A stretch of 6,321 nucleotides of DNA from DASTQL01 sp035761805. Its GTDB lineage: Bacteria > Actinomycetota > Actinomycetes > Jiangellales > Jiangellaceae. Position numbers and translations under genes: made by a program. The stretch spans positions 1 through 6,321 of the forward strand of contig DASTQL010000163.1 of assembly GCA_035761805.1 (NCBI GenBank), in the 5' to 3' direction. The notes under the pieces are model-generated. The model made no database searches. It was not told where the DNA came from and worked only from the letters and a program-made list of their open reading frames with translations. Positions 1 to 6,321 of the stretch are shown in pieces (the first letter of the stretch is position 1; each line of letters starts with the position of its first letter).

Positions 1-687
1 CGCGGTGTCCTGCTGGAGCTTGGCCGTCAGCGCCGCCTGCGTGCCGGGCAGGTCGGTGCCGTCGACGTTGATGTTCTCGGTGTTCGGGAAGGTCTCCGCG
101 ACACCGGCGCAGCGGGCCTCGAGCGCGGCCGAGCCCTGCTCCTGGATCACACAGAGCGCCTTGCCGGCGCCCTCCTCGGTCATCCGCTCGCCGACGGTGT
201 TGCCGGCCAGCGTCTCGTCCGAGCCGAAGTACATCGCCAGGCCGTACTCCTCCCAGTCGTCGATGCCCTGGTTGAAGGCGACGGCCGGGATCCCCGCGTC
301 GAGGGCGGCCTGGACCGCCGGCCGTACGGCCTCCTGGAACGAGAGGGTGACGGCCAGGCCGTCCACCCCGCTGTCCACGGCGTTCTGGATGAGCGTCGCC
401 TGGCCGGAGGCCTCGTTGTCGTTGGAGTAGCGGAGCTCGACGCCGTGCCGGTCCGCGGCGGCCTGGGCCCCGGCGCGGATCTTGTCCCAGAACGTGTCGC
501 CCGGCGCCTCGTGGGTGACCATGGCGACGACGAGGCCGGTGTCCTCGACGGCGGGGGCGTCCCCGCCGCCCCCGGCGGCGGGCTGGTCCTCGGACTGGGC
601 GCCGCCCTCGCTGCTGCAGGCAGCCAGGGCCAGCGCGGCGGCGGCGATGAGCGCTCCTGCTCGGGACGCTCGGCGGGTGCGGGTCAT
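1..687 (-). CDS. Sugar ABC transporter substrate-binding lipoprotein (3' end beyond window)
   Basis: This is the extracytoplasmic sugar-binding component of an ABC importer, anchored to the outer face of the membrane as a lipoprotein. The first 229 residues are visible and the frame is open to the left edge. The N-terminus has basic residues (MTRTRRASR), a hydrophobic core at residues 11-23 and a lipobox LAAC with Cys24 as the lipidation site. A Gly/Ala/Glu/Asp-rich linker follows (about 25-50). From residue 51 (GLVVAMVTHEAPGDTFWDKI) the sequence looks like a type-1 periplasmic binding protein of the ribose/xylose class: a DSGVDGLAVT strand near 105-114, GIPAVAFNQGIDD near 132-144, FGSDETLAG near 154-162 and ALCVIQEQG near 177-185. 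The ATG at 687-685 has AAGGAG six bases upstream. It follows catabolic iol genes on the same strand, so myo-inositol or a related polyol is the likely ligand, but that is inference. The permease and ATPase genes would be expected to the left, outside the window. Confidence 0.9.
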   Translation of the reverse strand, partial: MTRTRRASRAGALIAAAALALAACSSEGGAQSEDQPAAGGGGDAPAVEDTGLVVAMVTHEAPGDTFWDKIRAGAQAAADRHGVELRYSNDNEASGQATLIQNAVDSGVDGLAVTLSFQEAVRPAVQAALDAGIPAVAFNQGIDDWEEYGLAMYFGSDETLAGNTVGERMTEEGAGKALCVIQEQGSAALEARCAGVAETFPNTENINVDGTDLPGTQAALTAKLQQDTA

Positions 688-766
688 GCGGTGCTCCTTG
701 CTGGGTGGGGGACGGATGGGCCGGACTGTGGGTGCGGACCGGCGTCGAGGTCGACGGGGAGGGTCC
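688..766 (-). other. Ambiguous junction between the TIM-barrel gene and the binding-protein gene
   Basis: On the minus strand this stretch follows the conserved end of the TIM-barrel protein (…NALGL at residues 305-309). All three minus-strand frames run through it without a stop until a TGA at 686-684, which overlaps the next gene's ATG in an ATGA arrangement but lies in a different frame from the TIM-barrel gene. Codons near the binding-protein start lose the strong G/C third-position bias in the TIM-barrel frame (AGT, CAT, CAA, GGA, GCA) and in the TGA frame (CCA, CCA, GCA, GCA). That suggests non-coding spacer. I see no convincing hairpin terminator and no promoter boxes. Confidence 0.5.
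694..699 (-). promoter_or_regulatory. Ribosome binding site of the binding-protein gene
   Basis: AAGGAG on the minus strand, six bases before the ATG at 687-685. It is a near-perfect anti-SD match. It settles the start of the lipoprotein and places the signal peptide directly at the N-terminus. It is also evidence that translation of the binding protein initiates independently of the upstream reading frame, which has no stop here. Confidence 0.8.
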
Positions 767-1693
767 GAGCCCGAGGGCGTTGAAGTACTGCCGGGTGCGG
801 GTGGCGATCGGCAGCGGGGCGTCGGGCTCGCACGGGTACATGTCCTGCTCGACGATGGCGAAGAGGTCTCTGTCCAGGGCGGCGAGAGCCTCGAGCAACG
901 GGTCCATGGCGGGCTCGCCGCGCGGCGGTTCCACCATCGCGCCGAGCTTCACGGCCTCCGCGAAGGACAGCCGCTCGGCCCGGACGCGCTCGACCACGGC
1001 CGGGTCGACCTGCTTGAGGTGGACGTAGCCGATGCGGTCCGGGAACCGCCGGACGATGTCGAGGTTGTCGCCGCCGCAGTAGGCGATGTGGCCGGTGTCC
1101 AGGCACAGGTCCACGTAGTCGGGGTCGGTGTCGGCGAGCAGCCGCTCCACCCGGTCCTGGATGTCGACGTGGCTGTCGGCGTGCTGGTGGAAGACCAGGT
1201 GCATCCCCGATTCCTCGAAGACCTGGCGGCCGAGCTGCGTCATCCCGGTGACGAGGGCCTTCCACTGCTCCGGCGCCAGCTCGCCGAGCTGGGTGAGGTC
1301 GCCGCTGTGCATGTCGGTGTACTGCTCGGGGAGCAGCACCAGGTAGTGCGCACCCAGGGCGGTGAGCAGCTCAGCCTCCGTCCGGCAGTCGGCCAGCGCC
1401 TGCTCGTAGGCGTCGGGGCCCCGGTGCAGGCCGGCGAAGACCGCGCCGCCGGAGAGCCTCAGTCCCCGGGACCCGAGCTCGTCCTGCAGCCTGGCCGGGT
1501 CGGTGGGCAGGTAGCCGTACGGCCCCAGCTCGACCCACTGGTACCCGGCCTGGACCACCTCGTCGAGGAAGCGGTGCCAGGGCACCTGGTGGGGATCCTC
1601 GGGGAACCACACGCCCCAGGAGTCCGGGGCGGTCCCCAACGTGACCCGGTCGAGGCCGGGCCGGCCGGGGCCGTCGGAAGGCTGCGTCGTCAC
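767..1693 (-). CDS. IolE-like TIM-barrel sugar isomerase/epimerase-family protein, candidate inosose dehydratase (no in-frame stop)
   Basis: This belongs to the xylose isomerase-like/AP endonuclease 2 TIM-barrel family. In this operon the best guess is 2-keto-myo-inositol (inosose) dehydratase, the step between IolG and IolD. An IolH- or IolI-type isomerase is the alternative. The start is GTG at 1693-1691, 15 bases after the mmsA stop, with GGAGG eight bases upstream. Visible features: LGTAPDSWGVWFP (19-31), an early strand WVELGPYGYLPTD (53-65), FHQHADSH (168-175), LDTGHIAYCGGD (198-209), GYVHLKQVD (222-230) and IVEQDMYP (280-287). Likely metal or active-site residues are His169/His171, Asp199, His202, His225 and Glu282. 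The IolE-type HxH replaces the Glu found at the first metal position in many relatives. The family-like C-terminus QYFNALGL ends at residue 309, a usual length, but no stop follows: the frame stays open to the left edge. The true end is therefore uncertain; 767 marks the end of recognisable protein. Confidence 0.8.
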
Positions 1694-1701
1694 GGTGGCG
1701 T

Positions 1702-1706
1702 CCTCC
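1702..1706 (-). promoter_or_regulatory. Ribosome binding site of the TIM-barrel gene
   Basis: GGAGG on the minus strand in the 15-base gap after the mmsA stop, eight bases before the GTG at 1693-1691. It decides the GTG start, because no ATG lies near the beginning of the conserved barrel sequence. Confidence 0.8.
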
Positions 1707-1708
1707 GG

Positions 1709-3202
1709 TCAGCTCGAGGCGAAGTGGTAGCTCGCACCGGCGGGGTGCTCGACGTGCGGCCACCGCGAGGTGATGACCTTGCTCCGGGTGTAGAACTCGA
1801 CGCCGTCCTTGCCGTGGATGCGGGACTGCCCGAAGAGGGAGTCCTTCCACCCGCCGAAGGAGTAGTAGGCGACGGGCACGGGGATCGGGACGTTGATGCC
1901 GATCATGCCGATCTTGACCCCGCGCTGGAACCGCCGGGCGGCCTCGCCGCTGGACGTGAAGATCGCGGTGCCGTTCCCGTACGGGTTGGAGTTGACCACC
2001 CGGATCGCCTCGTCGACGGTGTCGGCGCGCACGACGGACAGCACCGGGCCGAAGATCTCCTCCTTGTAGACGTCCATCTCGGTGCTCACCCGGTCGATGA
2101 CCGTCGGGCCCACCCAGAAGCCGTTCTCGTAGCCCTCGACGGCGAGGCCGCGGCCGTCGACGGCGAGGGTGGCGCCCTGCTCGGCGCCGGTGCCGATCAG
2201 CCCCGTGATCCGGTCCCGGGCGGCTGCGGTGACGACTGGGCCCATCTCGCTCTGCGGGTCGCGACCCGGCCCGACCCTGACCTCACGGGCCTTGGCGCTG
2301 ACCGCTTCCACCACCGAGTCGCCGGCGTCGCCGACGGTCACCGCCGCGGAGATCGCCATGCACCGCTCGCCGGCCGAGCCGAAGGCCGCGGCGACCAGGT
2401 GGTCGGAGGCGAAGTCGACGTCGGCGTCGGGGAGGACGACGGCGTGGTTCTTGGCGCCGCCGAGCGCCTGCACCCGCTTGCCGTGGGCGGTGCCGCGCTC
2501 GTGGATGTACTTCGCGATCGGCGTCGAGCCGACGAAGGAGACGGCGGCGATGTCGGGTTGCTCGAGGATCGCGTCCACGGCCTCCTTGTCACCGTGGAGG
2601 ACGTTGAAGACGCCCTCGGGCAGGCCGGCCTCGGCCCACAGCTCGGCGACGAGCATCGACGCCGACGGGTCACGCTCGCTGGGCTTGAGCACGAAGGTGT
2701 TGCCGCAGGCGATGGCCACCGGGTGCATCCACATCGGCACCATCACCGGGAAGTTGAACGGCGTGATGCCGGCGACGACGCCGAGCGGCTCACGGAAGGA
2801 GAAGACGTCGATCCCGGAGGACGCCTGGTCGGAGTACTCCCCCTTCAGCAGATGGGGGATGCCGCAGGCGAACTCCACGACCTCGAGCCCACGCTGCACC
2901 TCGCCGAAGGCGTCGGAGACGACCTTGCCGTGCTCGTCGGAGATGATCTCCGCGAGGTCCTTGGCCCGGGCGTTCACCAGCTCGCGGAAGGAGAAGAGGG
3001 TCTTGGCCCGCTTGCTCAGCGATGCCTGGCTCCACGACTCGAACGCCTTGGCGGCGCCGGCCACGGCCGTGTCGACGTCGCCCTTGGTGGCCAGGACGAC
3101 CTGGGCCTGCTGCTCGCCGCTCGCCGGGTTGTAGACCGGCGAGTGCCGGGTGGAGGCACCGGAGGTGGTGCGTCCGTCGATCCAGTGCTCGATGGTGCGC
3201 AT
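1709..3202 (-). CDS. mmsA: CoA-acylating methylmalonate-semialdehyde dehydrogenase (malonate-semialdehyde dehydrogenase)
   Basis: This cytoplasmic NAD-dependent enzyme oxidises and decarboxylates malonate semialdehyde to acetyl-CoA, the last step of myo-inositol breakdown (IolA). It also acts on methylmalonate semialdehyde from valine, giving propionyl-CoA. The 497 residues match the usual length of the family. Seen in order: TPFNFPVMVPMW (147-158) with Asn150, LKPSERDPSA (172-181) in the cofactor domain, VSFVGSTPIAKYI (221-233), QALGGAKNHAVVLPDAD (245-261), catalytic Cys281 in GSAGERCMA, and EEIFGPVLSV (381-390). The LGGAKNH segment lacks the general-base Glu of ordinary aldehyde dehydrogenases, a hallmark of this CoA-dependent subfamily. 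The start is the ATG at 3202-3200 (MRTIEHWIDG), where family homology begins; the frame is open further upstream into iolD, but that extension is not conserved-looking. It lies 50 bases after iolD and 15 before the TIM-barrel gene. A housekeeping valine-pathway mmsA is possible, but the context makes it the iol copy. Confidence 0.96.
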   Translation of the reverse strand: MRTIEHWIDGRTTSGASTRHSPVYNPASGEQQAQVVLATKGDVDTAVAGAAKAFESWSQASLSKRAKTLFSFRELVNARAKDLAEIISDEHGKVVSDAFGEVQRGLEVVEFACGIPHLLKGEYSDQASSGIDVFSFREPLGVVAGITPFNFPVMVPMWMHPVAIACGNTFVLKPSERDPSASMLVAELWAEAGLPEGVFNVLHGDKEAVDAILEQPDIAAVSFVGSTPIAKYIHERGTAHGKRVQALGGAKNHAVVLPDADVDFASDHLVAAAFGSAGERCMAISAAVTVGDAGDSVVEAVSAKAREVRVGPGRDPQSEMGPVVTAAARDRITGLIGTGAEQGATLAVDGRGLAVEGYENGFWVGPTVIDRVSTEMDVYKEEIFGPVLSVVRADTVDEAIRVVNSNPYGNGTAIFTSSGEAARRFQRGVKIGMIGINVPIPVPVAYYSFGGWKDSLFGQSRIHGKDGVEFYTRSKVITSRWPHVEHPAGASYHFASS

Positions 3203-3204
3203 GG

Positions 3205-3227
3205 GCTTCGCTTCCTTCGCTTCCTTC
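3205..3227 (-). repeat. Short purine-rich tandem repeat carrying the mmsA ribosome binding site
   Basis: On the minus strand the unit GAAGGAAGC occurs twice in tandem (3227-3219 and 3218-3210), followed by a partial copy GAAGC (3209-3205), ending two bases before the mmsA ATG. Each full unit holds an AAGGA SD-like core. The nearer one, at 3217-3213, sits ten bases upstream of the ATG. It is the likely ribosome binding site; the second copy, at 3226-3222, is too distant for normal initiation. The repeat lies in the 50-base gap between iolD and mmsA, on the purine-rich (mRNA) strand. Confidence 0.7.
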
Positions 3228-3252
3228 GTCGGGTCGTTGCCGGTCTGGCCGG

Positions 3253-5138
<1,886 letters not shown>

Positions 5139-5142
<4 letters not shown>

Positions 5143-6077
5143 GAGTCGCTCCTCTCGGGGGTGGTCTCGGCGCTGCCGGCCGGTACGGCCGAGGTGAGGG
5201 GCAGGCGCGGGTCCGCGGGCTGGTCCTCCCAGGTGCCGCGGACCCAGGCGTGGGCGGGGTCGTCGCAGATCTGCCAGACCCGCTCGCCCGGCCCCGCCAT
5301 GACGTTGAGGTAGTAGAGGTCGTAGCCGGGCGCGGCGATCGAGGGGCCGTGCCACCCGTGCGGCACCAGCACCACGTCGCCCGACCGCACCTCGGCGAGC
5401 AAGTCGATCGGGCGCTCGCTCGTCCCGTACACGCGGTGGTAGCCGAACCCCCGGGGGGCTCCGGGCGCACCGGGGGTCGGCCGGACCTCGAAGTAGTAGA
5501 TCTCCTCCAGCACCGACTCCTCGCCGGGCCGGTCCTCGTCGTGCTTGTGCGGGGGGTAGGACGACCAGTTGCCGGCGGGGGTGAGGACCTCGACGGCGAT
5601 CAGCCGGTCGGCCTCGAACGAGTCGGCGGAGCAGAAGTTGTTGACCTGCCGGCTGCACGCCCCGGCGCCACGGATCTCGACTGGCACCTCGTGTGCGGGC
5701 CGGTAGCGGGCGGGCAGCCGGCGGCTGCAGCGGGCGCCCGGGAGCGCGAGGCGACCGCCGGTGGCGGAGGTGACGACCACCTCGGCGTCGCGCGGCAGGT
5801 ACGCGAGGTCGGAGACGCCCACGAAGACACCCGGTCGGCCGGTGAGCTGGAACCGCTCACCGTCCACCTCGACGGTGCAGCCGCCTGCCAGCGGCAGGAC
5901 GACCATCTCCTCCTCGCCGGTGCCGAACGGGTGGGACTCGCCGGGCCCGAGCTCGAGCACGCGAAGGGAGGACCATCCCCAGCCGGCGTCGGCCTGGGTG
6001 ACCTCGAGCGAGTACGGACCGCGCACGCTGCTGCCGGCGGGGCGGTACAGGCGGACGTCGGTGCCGGTGGCGGTCAC
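5139..6077 (-). CDS. iolB: 5-deoxy-glucuronate isomerase
   Basis: IolB converts 5-deoxy-glucuronate, the IolD product, into 2-deoxy-5-keto-gluconate, which is then phosphorylated by IolC. It is a cytoplasmic metal-dependent bicupin of the KduI/IolB family. The 312 residues are close to the usual length. The N-terminal cupin half includes GPGESHPFGTGEEEMVVLPL (44-63). The C-terminal half carries the signature GNWSSYPPHKHDED (169-182), then LEEIYYFEV (190-198) and GDVVLVPHGWHGP (233-245). Likely metal ligands are His177, His179, one of Glu191/Glu192, and His243. The start is GTG at 6077-6075 (MTATGTDVRLY), overlapping the stop of the preceding aldolase-like gene by four bases (GTGA); a weak GGTGAG lies six bases upstream. 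It is directly followed by iolD with the same type of overlap. The last 20 or so residues after the conserved core are low in complexity (Ser/Ala/Glu) and probably a flexible tail. Confidence 0.96.
5149..5153 (-). promoter_or_regulatory. Ribosome binding site of iolD within the iolB 3' end
   Basis: AGGAG on the minus strand, six bases before the iolD GTG at 5142-5140. It lies within the last codons of iolB (…ERSDS). It selects the GTG overlapping the iolB TGA as the iolD start, rather than any earlier start in the same open frame. Confidence 0.75.
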
Positions 6078-6089
6078 AGCAGGCTCACC
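6074..6089 (-). promoter_or_regulatory. GTGA stop/start overlap and weak SD of iolB
   Basis: The upstream gene ends with TGA at 6076-6074 and iolB starts with GTG at 6077-6075, sharing bases in GTGA. The only SD-like sequence is GGTGAG at 6089-6084, six bases from the GTG and imperfect. Initiation of iolB therefore probably relies on ribosomes finishing the upstream gene. Confidence 0.6.
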
Positions 6090-6321
6090 GCCGTGGCCAC
6101 GGCACCGGCGACGTCGCCGTCGACGGGGTAGAGCAGGGACCGGCCGAGGACCAGCCCCTGGACGGTGGGCATCTTGAGCACGCGCTCGAAGGCGGCGAAG
6201 GCCGCGTCGGGGTCGTCGGGTACCTCGCCGCCCAACAGCAGAGCCGGGAGCGTGGAGGCGGCCAGGACCTGCTCCATGCCCTCGATGCCGTCGCTGACGA
6301 CCGGGAGCTTGAGCCAGGTGT
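6074..6321 (-). CDS. Cgl0159-type (beta/alpha)8 aldolase-like protein, C-terminal fragment
   Basis: Only the last 81 residues are in the window; the gene begins to the right. The fragment runs from TWLKLPVVSDGIEGMEQV to VAGAVATAVSLL and stops at TGA 6076-6074. It shows the last strands of a class-I aldolase-like TIM barrel: PALLLGGEVPDDP, a helix AAFAAFERVLK, then VQGLVLGRSLLYPVDGD, where LLGG and GLVLGRSLL resemble the phosphate-binding ends of strands 7 and 8 in DeoC/LacD-type aldolases. Proteins of this type (the Cgl0159 family, named from Corynebacterium glutamicum) are known to me from actinobacterial inositol clusters beside iolC and iolB. Its reaction is not something the sequence shows. 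Cleavage of 2-deoxy-5-keto-gluconate 6-phosphate, the IolJ step, is a reasonable inference. An internal ATG at 6277 is not the real start, because the frame continues to the window edge with family-like sequence. Confidence 0.75.
   Translation of the reverse strand, partial: TWLKLPVVSDGIEGMEQVLAASTLPALLLGGEVPDDPDAAFAAFERVLKMPTVQGLVLGRSLLYPVDGDVAGAVATAVSLL

Noticed and set aside
684..1265. Minus-strand frame ending at the TGA that overlaps the binding-protein ATG
   Set aside because: Its translation over most of its length is arginine/proline/alanine-rich shadow sequence of the TIM-barrel gene. Only its last 20-30 codons could be real, and only if a frameshift occurred; that is covered in the findings.
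2350..2470. Missing general-base glutamate in the mmsA aldehyde dehydrogenase
   Set aside because: The LGGAKNH segment in place of the usual ELGGK-type segment is normal for CoA-acylating methylmalonate-semialdehyde dehydrogenases, so it is not a defect.
3228..3252. Possible hairpin or operator in the spacer after iolD (two GACCGGC copies)
   Set aside because: The copies are direct repeats with only a short imperfect palindrome and no T-run. The evidence is too weak for a terminator or regulator site.
5250..6131. Plus-strand open frame of 293 codons
   Set aside because: It is antisense to iolB, with its bicupin signature. The translated sequence shows no family features.

Overview
The window is a very GC-rich stretch, with strongly G/C-biased third codon positions, GTG starts and Shine-Dalgarno (SD) leaders. 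This fits a high-GC actinomycete (Actinomycetota). The genus cannot be fixed from the sequence alone. Every gene I can support lies on the minus strand, so transcription runs from right to left. The window is a section of one myo-inositol catabolism (iol) operon, cut at both edges.

In transcription order: (1) 6321-6074, the last 81 residues of a (beta/alpha)8 aldolase-like protein of the kind found beside iolC and iolB in actinobacterial inositol clusters; (2) 6077-5139, iolB, 5-deoxy-glucuronate isomerase; (3) 5142-3253, iolD, the ThDP-dependent trihydroxycyclohexane-dione hydrolase; (4) 3202-1709, mmsA (iolA), CoA-acylating (methyl)malonate-semialdehyde dehydrogenase; (5) 1693 to about 767, a TIM-barrel sugar isomerase/epimerase-family protein that best fits the IolE (inosose dehydratase) type; (6) 687-1, the first 229 residues of a lipoprotein sugar-binding protein of an ABC importer, whose permease and ATPase genes may lie further left.

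The genes fit one pathway. The binding protein probably captures the polyol or sugar outside the cell. An inositol dehydrogenase (IolG, not in this window) would make 2-keto-myo-inositol. The IolE-like protein would dehydrate it, IolD would open the ring, and IolB would isomerise 5-deoxy-glucuronate. A kinase (IolC, presumably just right of the window) and an aldolase, perhaps the partial gene at the right edge, would cleave the product. MmsA would turn malonate semialdehyde into acetyl-CoA. The first three genes are joined by two 4-base GTGA stop/start overlaps. The next junctions are spacers of 50 and 15 bases, each with an SD. I see no promoter, operator or terminator, as expected inside an operon.

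The main oddity is that the TIM-barrel gene has no in-frame stop codon where its homologous protein should end. Its frame stays open through the start of the binding-protein gene and to the left edge of the window. A lost stop, a one-base indel or a sequence error could each explain this. I found no novel biological system; the remainder is a recognisable catabolic operon with a few local features worth checking.
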